A stretch of 64,000 bases of DNA, taken from the NCBI GenBank assembly GCA_003952965.2, contig RXIC02000503.1, positions 223,235 through 287,234 of the forward strand, in the 5' to 3' direction. The stretch's first letter is position 1. The number at the start of each line of letters is the position of its first letter. Source of the DNA: Morella rubra (Eukaryota; Streptophyta; Magnoliopsida; Fagales; Myricaceae). Position numbers and translations under genes: made by a program. The notes beneath the pieces were generated by a model that saw nothing but the letters and a program-made list of their open reading frames with translations, had not been told where the DNA came from and did not search any database. Of this stretch, positions 24,265 through 34,756 are shown in pieces.

Positions 24265-24648
24265 TTTTCAATTAGACCTATAGCAGCGTTATTTTAAAAA
24301 ACACTGCTAAAGTTGAGAGCTACAGCGGCGGTCATAGTGACCGTCGCTGTAGATACCTGATTTCTAGCAGCGTTTGTGACAAACGTTGCTAGAAATTAGA
24401 CATATAGTGCGGTCACCGTGACCGCCGTTGTAGAGTACACCTGAAAAAACGCTGCTAAAAATTTGGCATTTAGCGGCTTTTTGCAACAAACGCCGCTAAA
24501 GGGGGTCTATAGCGGCATCACTGACCCCGCTAAAAAGACCGCCGCTGTAGACCCCATTCAGTAGCATTTTTTGTAAAATGCCACTAAAAACACCCTTTAG
24601 CGGCGTTTTTAGCGACCGCTGCTATAGACCTGTTTTTTTGTAGTGAAA
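24265..24648. mobile_element. CACTA-type element terminus with subterminal repeats
   Basis: The right edge reads TTTTTTTGTAGTG, the reverse complement of the CACTACAAAAAAA terminus of plant CACTA (En/Spm) transposons. The preceding 380 bases contain about ten short inverted and direct motifs built on TAGCGGCG / CGCCGCTA, as in transposase-binding subterminal regions. The left edge (GACCTATAGCAGCG near 24280) mirrors the right edge but lacks a clean CACTA. It may be a small non-autonomous element with an eroded left end. Confidence 0.8.
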
Positions 24649-24649
24649 C

Positions 24650-25670
24650 TTATGTGTGAAAATAGGATATATTTCTTCATGAAATGTTAAACAGTGCATT
24701 CGGTTCCCTATATTTTAGGGTAAAAATTTCATGCATTTGTTCTTTTGGCTTTTATTCTCATCTATCTATGTACCAATATGCATTCAAACATCAATATAAT
24801 CACAATGCGACCAAATACGATGATCTTTAGAACAACATAGTAAAAATGGTTTAAACCTTCATTTCCTTTTCTCTTTAACAGCACCAAAACCTTGCATGTG
24901 GCTAAATGCTACTTTTTACAACCATATTTCACAATTTAAGCTCACAATGAGCCCCTCAAATGGCACTACCGAGGCCAAAACATATGCAATGTACCATCAA
25001 ATATCACAAAAAAGGGAAAAATGATCAAAGAAACTCTTGCATGCACATTAGCCCTTATCTATGGCCAACCCGTGGCCTCCCAAGCCACCTATAAGATTAT
25101 TTTGGCAATTGACCGTGGCCTCTAAACACACACGACCCTCCTTGTACAATTATTTCACCACAAACTTCCATTTCCCACCTCTTTCTAATACGACAAGCAA
25201 TAATCTTCAAAAATAATTAATCTCTATAGCTAATATCAACATGCAACCAACAAATGAGCAAGAACTCATCAAAACACAAGGGCTAAAACATTTTTTGTTG
25301 AGATCAAAAGAGACATCAACCTATCTCACATGCAAACATGATCTACAACTCATTTTTTCCCCACAAAAGATCAACAACAACTACACTTACCTTGATGATT
25401 CAGTTGGCTTCTAGGTTGGCTTGAAACTACCCAAAACAAAGGATCTATGGTTAGAAGAGGATTCAAGGAAAGGAGAAAGACAAATGGCTCATGGGAGAGG
25501 TTTTCTCCCATGGCCGAACACCTCAAGCTCTTACCTCTACTTATCCCTTTTTTTTTTGTTCACTTCTTTTTCTTCTCCTCCTTTCTTCTTCTCCGACCTC
25601 TTCCTCTTCATTCTCTTTTTCTTTCTTTTTCCTTCTCTCTTTCTCTCTTCTTTCTGTTCTCTCTTCCCTT

Positions 25671-25724
<54 letters not shown>

Positions 25725-26590
25725 TTCATGAATCATGGCATTGAGCTCATTGTCGTGACTCTCCCACTCTTACTTCTCACACAAATTTGTCTTATGTCAC
25801 CTCATAATTGTAGCTAAGGGCAAGCTAAAACTTTAAGAGAGGCAATCATATAGTGAAGTTTAACAAGTTAAAGAAACTTAACTATTGGGTAGCCTATTTA
25901 TGGGTAAGAGGAATTCAAACACTTGGCAAGATTGGGGGATTTTGTCTCCCATGAGACATCATTTCAAAGATATGGCCGGGCATGGGTTTTGCTATTGGGC
26001 TTGGGTTCTTGTGGGCCTCTAATCCCATAATCCAAGCCCCATTTCACTCCTAGATCCGGCCCCATATTGCCCTCCAAGCCCATGGAATTTAGGTCCAATG
26101 CAAGGCTATTTTGGCAATAAAATTAATCACTAAATTAATTAATCAAATTTAGTCAAGAGGGAAGTAAAAATAGCAATCAATTTTAATTAAGAGCGAAGTA
26201 AAAAAATTTAGGAATTTAGTCAAGAAGGATATTTGAACTAATGTTGTAGAAATCTGAAATTTAGTTATGTGAAATTAACACTAGGTTTTAGGATATAGGT
26301 TATAAAAATAATCAAGGGGGATTTATAATGTATTTTCCAATGAAAATACTTCAAGAGGCACTAAGGTAATTATAATATAATGGTACCTTAATATAAGTGC
26401 CTAATTAGAGAACAACATAAAAAAAAAATACTAATGCCCTTATAAATATGCAAATGCATCAAAGAAAAGTTTATCTAATAAAAATTTAAATTATAAAGGA
26501 AATTACCTCCATTAACCAACTTAAATATTTTTGAGAGGTTCAAAAAGGAGGGGGTGCCACAATTTCATCTTCAAACCATAGCTTGTTACA
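24650..26590 (+). repeat. Probable 5' LTR of a Ty3/gypsy element (left edge not defined)
   Basis: The right edge is inferred from TGTTACA immediately before a primer-binding site. The interior has a CT microsatellite (25676-25721) and no coding sequence; the long Ser/Leu frames around 25.5-25.8 kb are translations of that CT tract. The left boundary was not found. Confidence 0.5.
25676..25721. repeat. (CT)n microsatellite
   Basis: About 23 uninterrupted CT units within a wider pyrimidine tract (25545-25721). Confidence 0.97.
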
Positions 26591-26591
26591 A

Positions 26592-26956
26592 TTGGGTATT
26601 AGAGCAGTTCGATCCATCCATGGCTAAAGGTACGAGGGTGGCACAGATGTTAGAGTCTCTGGCTGAAATGAGGAAATAATAGGAGGTCCAACAACAAACA
26701 CATTAAAGTCAGCAAAGAATTTGGGAGAATCAACAAACAATACTAGAAAATTTGACGAAACAGCTAGAAACCCTTATTGTGGGATTGCAAGCGGTAGTGC
26801 AAAGTAGAGATCTGGTCAGGGGGAGCAAGTAGAAGGTGGTGTTCGTTCCCAAAATCATAACACAGATCAGGGTGAAGTCCATATAAGGTTAGTCAAGCTA
26901 AATTTGATGGGGAGGATCCAATTGGATGGTTGTACCATGCTAACCAGTTTTTTGCT
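26592..26956 (+). pseudogene. Gypsy primer-binding site and gag start, truncated
   Basis: TTGGGTATTAGAGC (26592-26605) resembles the initiator-tRNA-Met primer site TGGTATCAGAGC. An ATG at 26620 opens a gag-like frame (MAKGTRVAQMLESLAEMRK, then stop). Further on, KLNFDGEDPIGWLYHANQFF is the conserved start of the plant gypsy capsid domain. The frame breaks several times and homology ends abruptly at 26956. Confidence 0.7.
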
Positions 26957-27800
26957 TAAGCTTAATTACCGTACAGGTCCTTGTGGTATTCAATTTTTGC
27001 AATTTAGTCCTTGAATTATAACTTTCAACCAAACTGTCCTTGTGGTATATTTTTTTTCCACAAATGGGTCCCCCTGTCCATCTGTTGTTACCCAAGTCCC
27101 AACTAACGGGACATTACCGACATGGCTTGCTCCTGCCACATTACTGCCATTCAGGCTTTGACACGTTTTTGAAAAAACAAATCGAACTAAATACGCTAAA
27201 TCACTATGCCACGTCAATTAAAAGCGTAGGTCACCACTTCACTTCACTTCACTCGTAGCTTAGTTCCAATCCATAGCCCATAATGAAAAAATTGGACTTT
27301 GGAAGCCTAGAAAGCTCATGGTCCAAAGCGTAGTGAAAGCCTAAAAACAAGCAGAGCCAATTGGACCCAAGGTCCGTGGTGTATTATACCAATGGGACCC
27401 AGGCCCAAAGTGACTTGTTTAGTCCCACATTGCTGAAAAATGAAGCTTTTCCCCCTTATACTTCTATAAATCATTCCAATAAAAATAGTGTTTTTCAAGT
27501 ATTGATTTTAGAGCTCCAAGACCTAAAAAAAAAAGCAATTGCTTTTATTTCAAAGTTTTATGAGGAGCTTGCATTCCGCTGTTTTGGTTGGGAGAGCATG
27601 GAGAAGATATTCGAGTTTCAAAAGTGAAAGTTTTTGGCACTTCTCAAATAAGTTTCTTTTATTAGAAACACGTTTAGAATATTTTTAGCTATGTTTTAAT
27701 TTGCTAAGCATGTTTAGAAGTAGTAGATCTCTTAATTATTACTTTTGCTTAGAGAATAATAATTATTTTTTGAGGAGATTAGATCTAGATTCGCTCTAGA
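26957..27800. repeat. Unclassified insertion next to the gag relic
   Basis: The sequence starting AATTACCGTACAGGTCCTTG, with ACTGTCCTTGTGGTAT soon after, resembles long terminal inverted repeats of Mutator-like elements that read 'rest of gag interrupted'. No inverted partner was found in the window, so the class is uncertain. Confidence 0.35.
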
Positions 27801-27825
27801 CACGTGGCTACTTTCAATTAATAGT

Positions 27826-29520
27826 TGAACAACCTAATTTAGACTCAAACAGGTACAAAATACCTAGAGGGGGGGGGGGGGTGAATACGTATCTTTAAAA
27901 ATTTACAATTCTCTTTTTAAAGACAAAGCGTCCGAGTCTGAATCTATGAGTGATGCATTCATGGCTAATTTTCTTTGTGCCTTTAGGTAGGTAGGACACT
28001 CAAATTTCATGTGGCCATACCCTTTACAACCATGACATTGAACACCACTCTCTTCTTTTTGTTATTCCTAGGATTAAGGCAACCCAAGAGGGGGTAATTT
28101 GGGTTTCCAAACTTTTTTTGTTTTAACTCCCAAAATCATGTTTGCAAATGAAATAATAATTTAGCACAAATATTAAGCAAATATTGAACAACAAATATAT
28201 AAGTGCTAAATGTAAAGAGTAAGGTTAGAGAAGCAAACATGAGATTTTTTGGTTGTTCGGAAAACCCGCCTACATCCACCCCTCAAGTTTCTTTCTAAGT
28301 CTTGAGCTTTCCCACTATGTTCCAAATAGTATAAGCTCTGGCTTTCGGGTGCTAGAGAATCTTACAAGTATTTTTTCGGGCTCAACACTCACAACTTAAG
28401 TTTTTTCGGGCGCATCCTCACAATCTAACAAGCTTGAGATATACCTTTCTAAGCTTCTTCTTTAGTGAACAACCTCACTAAAGGAATAATTTCTTTTGAA
28501 TAGGAAGATATAAGAATTAAACTCTCTCAAAGAGTGGATAAAAAAATGGAAAGCTCTATCTCTTTCTCTTTTGATTCACACAATGACAAGGATGTAAAAT
28601 GTAATTTGTGTGAATGATATGAGAAATATGAATAAGAAGGTTTTAAGATCTTTCTCAAGCTATAAAATGATATATGGTCATTCTCTCATTTTTTGAGACA
28701 TTAGGAAGATCCTTATATAGGCCACATATCAAAACTAGCCGTTTCTAGCTGTTGGGGGTCAATCTGGTAATTTTACCGTTGTATCGGTCGACTGCTTCAA
28801 GTAGCCATTGCATAACAGTTATAAAATTTGAATACTGTCAAACTTTTGTCCTACACGTCCGGTCAACCGCTCATAAACCGCTATAACACAGTTCATCATT
28901 CCCTATAATTAAAAAACCCATTTTTGACATTTTTGAAATCCTAATTTCAAAAACTAAGTTCCCAAAAGTATAACCAAGGTGGGAGTTTATATGGGAATAA
29001 TTTAAAAAAACTTAAGGTTCATTTTGGTTGTCAAACTTGTGATAAGAAGATTATGTATGGTTTGAAAGATATGCAAGTGTGTGATTCAAATCCTTGTCAA
29101 AAATGAAATTAAGAGTTACAAGGTTATACGCTATGGTCTTGAATCTTCACTTTTGAGCTTCTTACATCTTCTTCATTTTGTAAACTTAATCAATTTATTG
29201 AAATATCAAAATATCGATTGTGAACAAAAGCCAACACTTTTGATCTCTTTTTTTTTTAACAAAGGATTTCCAACTAAGTTTGTTAAAGGATTTAGAACTT
29301 CCATTTTTATCCTTTCAACAAAGATAATTCGAACCATTAAAGAACAGAGGTTCATAAAGAGACTTACTTCTATCCATTTGGAACAAAAATTGGGTCAAGA
29401 AACGAATTCAGGCTCAGATACCAATTGAACAACCTAATTTAGACCCAAACAATGTACAAAACACCTGGGGGGGAGGGTGAATAGGTATCTTTAAAAATTT
29501 ACAATTCTCTTTTTAAAAAC
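27826..29520. repeat. Copia-like LTR fragments, including copy B of a dispersed repeat
   Basis: The motif GAACAACCTAATTTAGAC occurs at about 27828 and again at 29428. Each time it is followed by AAACA..GTACAAAA, a G tract, GTGAATA, and TTTACAATTCTCTTTTTAAA. Between them, 28.2-29.24 kb matches 11370-12400. The layout suggests one LTR-type end repeated about 1.6 kb apart. No coding region survives. Confidence 0.6.
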
Positions 29521-29981
29521 AATGTGATATGCACAACACTATTCACTCTAATGTAATCTGATCTAGATATTAGTGATCTTAATCAAATGCTAACAAGTCC
29601 AAATGGTCCTATGAATGCTTAGATAGGTCTATTTAATCATAAAAACAAGAACACATGTTCTGTCATTATACTCAGTAAAATATAACAAGAACATCGTGTA
29701 TTTCAGATCAAACTACAAATGATTCTAAACAGACTACAAATGACGGTAATCACTTTTTCTAAAACGAATTTGATCAAGGATCAATTTAGCAACTCATCAA
29801 CTAATAGGATCTTATCAAAAACTTACCAACCAACAAATCTTGGATGTCCTTTGTATAAAATCCTCAAATCATCATGATTTGAACTCTCAACACAAAGAAG
29901 AAGATTTGTTAGAAGATAATAATAAAATCTAATCAAGAACACTAATAACAATCACACAATCATAACACCGAAGATGGTTAT

Positions 29982-30554
29982 TGATGCAGGGGGAGCTGAG
30001 TCAGACGACGCTGAGCTGTCAGATTCCACATTGATGGCGTTGAATTACCTTGAGCGGGTAGATCAGCGCAAGGATGGCAAGAAAATCGGAATCTAACCTA
30101 ATTGGGGCAGTTTTCGTGCACGTGTCGATTTTTTGGTCATAACTTTGGCTACGAGTATCCGATTCGCCCCATGACCCCAATTCGGAAAGCTCTTTTCGGC
30201 GCGTACGTCATGGTCACCCAGCTACGCTTCGGTGCGCCTCGTTTCAAGCCCTAAAAACGCTGTTTTCCCTCTCAAAAACCTATTTTTGGTTGGTTTTCTT
30301 TCCTTTATCGTTTTGGAAATTATTTTTGAATCCGATTTGGACCAGATTTTTGCCGCCTATTTATTTTTGGTAACATCCCATTAGGGATGCGATTCTTAGC
30401 TATTTTAGCCCGGCTTGTGGGTTTTTTTGGAGATGATTGAATAATTTGAATTTGAGAATTCTCTTTGAGATTTTTGGGAAGAATTCGGTGTCTTCCCTTG
30501 CAACATACCGTTTGCCCTAGCCTAAAGGATAATCGCTATCTTGTTTCGGCATCA
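29982..30554. mobile_element. Solo LTR, 573 bp, with target duplication GTTAT
   Basis: It starts TGATGCAGGGGGAGC and ends CGGCATCA (TG...CA). It is flanked by a perfect 5-bp duplication GTTAT (29977-29981 and 30555-30559). A second member of the same family is at 38613. No internal retroelement sequence is present, so it is either a solo LTR left by recombination or a very small LTR-like element. Confidence 0.9.
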
Positions 30555-30559
30555 GTTAT

Positions 30560-31084
30560 GAAGAGAAAACTCCCTAAGGAACGTCCTTAAGGAGAAAAAC
30601 TCTCCAGGCCCTTTGCCTGTTTGAATCCACTAGTTTCCAAATTGGATTTACAAAGTGATCAATTGATTCAACTAACCTTGCCAATCAACCTCTAAATTTT
30701 ATCAGCATAACCTTTAGCTGGATCTGCAACTTGCAGGGACATAGAACCTCTAAGTCTACTTGGAAACCCTGATTCAGAACAACTCTTGATCTATACACAC
30801 AAATCTTGTGCAATCAATGGCCATAGCTGAAACCTTCAGCCATCATTCTTCAGAACATCTGAATCTTCACACTCTAAGGTGGTTTTTTGGGGGGTTGGTG
30901 ATCAGGAAGACGATCTTGTAGAGGTTCTCACATTCAACAATGGCAGCACTCTAATTGATCATCAAATGTATAGAAAAGAACTAGAAACAAAGGAGATTTT
31001 TCACTTTCTTGGAGCTTCTCTCTCAAGATCTATTTTCAATCAACGTAACTCATGTAGCTTTTCTGGTAGGCTTTTAAAGTGATA
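30560..31084. other. Unassigned sequence
   Basis: No gene recognised. The short open frame 30879-31082 has no family signature. Confidence 0.4.
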
Positions 31085-31124
31085 AGGGCAGAAAGGTCAA
31101 ATCGTGACTAAGGCAAAACAACAT

Positions 31125-31420
31125 CACTACAAGAAATTTGACTTTTTGGGATGGATTAAAATTCGTTCCGAAAAACATAAAAGTTTCTCTTTTTTGGGAC
31201 GAAAATTATAACCTCCAAAAAAAATAATTTTTGCTATGATTTTGACCCTATTTTGGGACAAAATTGTCCGCCTAAAAAACAAAAGGTTAATTATTTGGGA
31301 CGAAATCTTTCCATGCTAAAAAAATCTCGTTTTAGCAAAAGAAATGTCCATCCCGAAACATACGTTTGAATGGAACACTATATGACATTGTATTACAAAA
31401 ATTTGAACAAAAAATTGCCC
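31125..31420 (+). mobile_element. CACTA element left terminus
   Basis: CACTACAAGAAATTTGAC begins at 31125 after CAT. It is followed by repeated TTTGGGACGAAA / TTTGGGACAAA and their complements (TTCGTTCCGAAA, CCATCCCGAAA), the usual subterminal layout of CACTA transposons. The right terminus was not established. Confidence 0.7.
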
Positions 31421-31439
31421 GTTCTAAACCCGAAATGAT

Positions 31440-32376
31440 ATCCTGTTTGAAGTAATACGCGTCGTTCGAACGTATATGAAAATATCAGAATAGTGAAATT
31501 GGCATTCGTTCTTAAAAATTAATGTTCGAATGGGAGAGAATCTTTTGAGATGAGGGTGTACGTCCCGAAAACCTGTCAGGCGTTCGAATGACTTTGAACA
31601 CCACTATTTCAACCACCCCTATAAATGCAAGTCCATTCACCACAAATTTTATATTTTTTTATTACCGTTTGAAGTTTATGATTACCCATTCCAACGGACA
31701 TGTGATGGCTTAGATATGAACAGTTGGGTAATGAATGTTTTTGGATGATTTTTCTCTAAACGTTTGAACGCGTTCGAACACTCGTTCAAATATTATAACA
31801 CCCAATGATACAGACCGAGATCCGCAAGCTTGGCAAAATCTGAAAAGGATTGACCATGAGAGAGTATAGTCCTGGATCCACTCGCTTGATTGGTAGGAGG
31901 ATGTCACTCAACTCCAAAGCAAAAGACAGTTGCAAGATTATATTTTTGAATCCAAAAGTTCTACCTCTTTATTTAGGGTATTCATTCATATATAGAGTTC
32001 ATTACATCATGGTCAAGCTAGAAAAAATGAGATAAATAAAGTCTAGACAATTTCAACACAAAAGAAATTAAATGCACTTTGAAATTCACTGTTTGTTGCC
32101 AGTCCCAATGACCTGTAGTAAAAACGTCATATCTTTCTCTAGGGGTCTTCACATGACAAAGTCAAGTGAGTTTGAAACTAGCGATGTAGAGCTTTCCAAC
32201 GATATATAGCACACCTACCAACCCTTTGTAAAATGTTCCATAATTTAAATTTTAATTTACCCCGAGGTGTATACCCCTGAATGCACATGATGCTACGTTA
32301 CCTTGGGATGCAAATTATGCTCCTGCATCACCCGAGCCTCATATTCACATATCACACACGTATATGTCCTCTCTCT

Positions 32377-32413
<37 letters not shown>

Positions 32414-32900
32414 CTCTCATTCTCTCAAAATCATCTCAATCTCCATTGCCATTTTCCGTCCATAGATTGCATCCTTTCTAGTCCTTCACACTCCATATAC
32501 ATTTTGTAGTGCATTTTAACCGATTAAAAAGTGGTTTTTGATTTTTTTTGGGTTGATTTTACGTATTGAATTCAGCTTTGAATATGTTAATAAATTGTAA
32601 AATATTATTGCATGTTGATGAATTTGGGTGTTTGTAGTTAGTTTAAGATAGTTTTGTACTAAATTTGAGTTGAACAACCATGATCGTTTTTGAGCTACAG
32701 TGTTCGAACGGTACTCTTTACCATTCGAACGTTATTCCTATAGTATTTCGAATGTTTTTGTTAGATAAAGGAATATTCTGTTCGATGCTTAGTTACATAT
32801 TTGTTTGAACATATTATTGTTCGTTTGAAATTAGTTTTTTTCGATGTTTATGACTTCCGTTCTAAATTCGTTCGATGCTTCATTCATGTCCTTTTGAATG
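31440..32900. repeat. Region enriched in TTCGAA palindromes
   Basis: Motifs GTTCGAACG, GTTCGAATG, GCGTTCGAACA and CATTCGAACG recur at about 31460, 31530, 31580, 31770, 32700 and 32740, separated by unrelated sequence and a CT microsatellite (32365-32415). This may be an extended subterminal zone of the element starting at 31125. Confidence 0.5.
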
Positions 32901-32961
32901 TATATTTGTTCTATGTTCTTCAGCCATTTTAACGTTTTTTTCCTTTTTAGATTAACTTAAA

Positions 32962-34018
32962 ATGCAAAAAAGATCAAGAGCGTCTTCTCTTCTTCCACAT
33001 AGCAAAGACAACACTACAGCTGATTATTCGTATGCACACAGTAGTGGCAAGAGGTCGGTTAGCACATACAACTTCTCAAAGTTTCAGTTCGAGGGTCGCA
33101 CGATTGATGAGATATTCAACCATTATTGTTGGGACTGTGTGCTCTCTTAGAGGGGCCTACCATACGCAAATATGGTCATCGAGTTTTACAGTGCTCTGCA
33201 GAATGTCGACACCTACGAAGACGAGTGGAAGGTCTACATCCATGGACTGCTGATTAGATCTCCCTTGATGCACTTTCCACCTACTTGATCATTCCAAGGC
33301 AAGTGGTGCCTATCTTGCTGTGGAGCCTGCCACACTTTGTCATATGAGGAGATCTTTAAACTGATGACTGGGAGGACCAGTACTTATTACAGCCATCAGT
33401 TTCGCAAAGCTCCTTGCCTAATTTTTGGAGGATGATGTACCTCATAGTATGCCACAACATCTTCCCAAAGCAACATCACACAGAGTGCACAGTCAGTGTG
33501 CACAAGTGATGTTGATGCTGGCTCGTCTCGAGCCGTTCAATCTCCCGCTTTTCATATTCCGGACCATGAGGAACGAGGCTCAGTCAATGAGCAAAGAGGC
33601 TTATCGTACAAAAACTTGTTGACTGAGCTGATTATGGATGCTAGGGTAGATGCCACACGTTATGAGCCGACTTCGATGTAGCTCGATGCCATCAATAGTG
33701 GGACCTGTCGGCGTTCAATGGCATGGATCGAGCTCACAGCATCCTCCAGCTGCACTGCAGTGTTCGGGTGGTAGGACCAAGGCACAACAAGACACTCGGG
33801 CATTACTAAAGATGGAGTGTAACATTTTACTTGTAGTGGAGAGTGTCGTCGTTCCCATCATCAGCAGTTTGGTTGCTATGGAGAAGAGACTTGAGAAGAT
33901 TGAGTCGATGCAACTGGAGTTGAAGAAGACAAATGACAAGGGCCAGAAAGACATCATGCAGAGGATAGCTGATGTCAAGGGTGATGTGGTGCAGGAGTTG
34001 GAGGAGATGACCCCATAG
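32962..34018 (+). pseudogene. Retrotransposon ORF relic ('putative plant transposon protein' type)
   Basis: Frames in this stretch resemble the large poorly characterised ORF common in plant repeats. Seen in order: FSKFQFEGRTIDEIFNHY; then (another frame) VIEFYSALQNVDTYEDEWK; then LEPFNLPLFIFRTMRNEA and LLTELIMDARV. It ends in a Lys/Glu-rich, coiled-coil-like stretch (KRLEKIESMQLELKKTNDK) and a stop at 34018. At least three frame changes make it non-functional. Confidence 0.6.
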
Positions 34019-34329
34019 TTTCTTTATAGTATTTTTTCATGTATTTAGGTTTTTTTTCAGACATTGAACAGTTATGTTTGTACATATTATTTTTTTATTA
34101 TTTGTGGATAAAGGAATCTCATTTTAATTAATAACTAAAAATAAAATCACATGTAATAGTTATTAAAAAGAAAATCACACTAAAGATTTTGTAATAAAAA
34201 ATTTATTTATGTTCTAACGATATAAATAGTTAGAACAGACAAGATTAATGTACACGTTAGGCACGATATCTTAATGATAGAATAGAGGCATAGGTAAACG
34301 TTATAACGTTAAACGTACTAATTAGATGG

Positions 34330-34756
34330 TAAACACAGTAATCAAAAAATTATACCATGAATTAAAAATATAAAGGAATAAAATTAAATCAATAATTAAC
34401 TATTTACTATTTTACCTTCCATACATATTAGCATCATATTACCTATGTATCCGTAATTTGTAATAGTACCCTATACAATTTTATATAACATCTTATACAT
34501 TTATATAATACTATCTATTACATATATGTTAACAGTACATTGATATTATGCTTTAATATACCTTACATATTTATATATATTATTAATAGTATTCTTACAT
34601 ATTATGTAACAACCTATGCTCTTTTGCACCTATTTTGTATATATTAGATAATATAAATAGTACTGTGTGGAATTTTCTTATTCAATTATTCTTTGTATAT
34701 CTTTAATTCTCCTACATTTACACATATGTGATTATATTTGTTTTTATCTTCATTGA
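34330..34756. repeat. AT-rich repeat, left part of a satellite-like array
   Basis: Contains ACATATTA, TATAATA and AGTACC-type motifs like those at 37.8-38.6 kb. It is interrupted at 34757 by a long LTR. Confidence 0.5.

Noticed and set aside
25421-25817. Three overlapping Ser/Leu/Phe-rich frames
   Set aside because: All arise from the CT microsatellite and its pyrimidine flank.
31125-32510. A complete CACTA element of 1.39 kb ending at TTTTGTAGTG (32501-32510) with CAT on both sides
   Set aside because: Only CACTACAA is shared between the ends, the right side lacks the TTTGGGAC subterminal motifs, and a 3-bp flank match is weak evidence.
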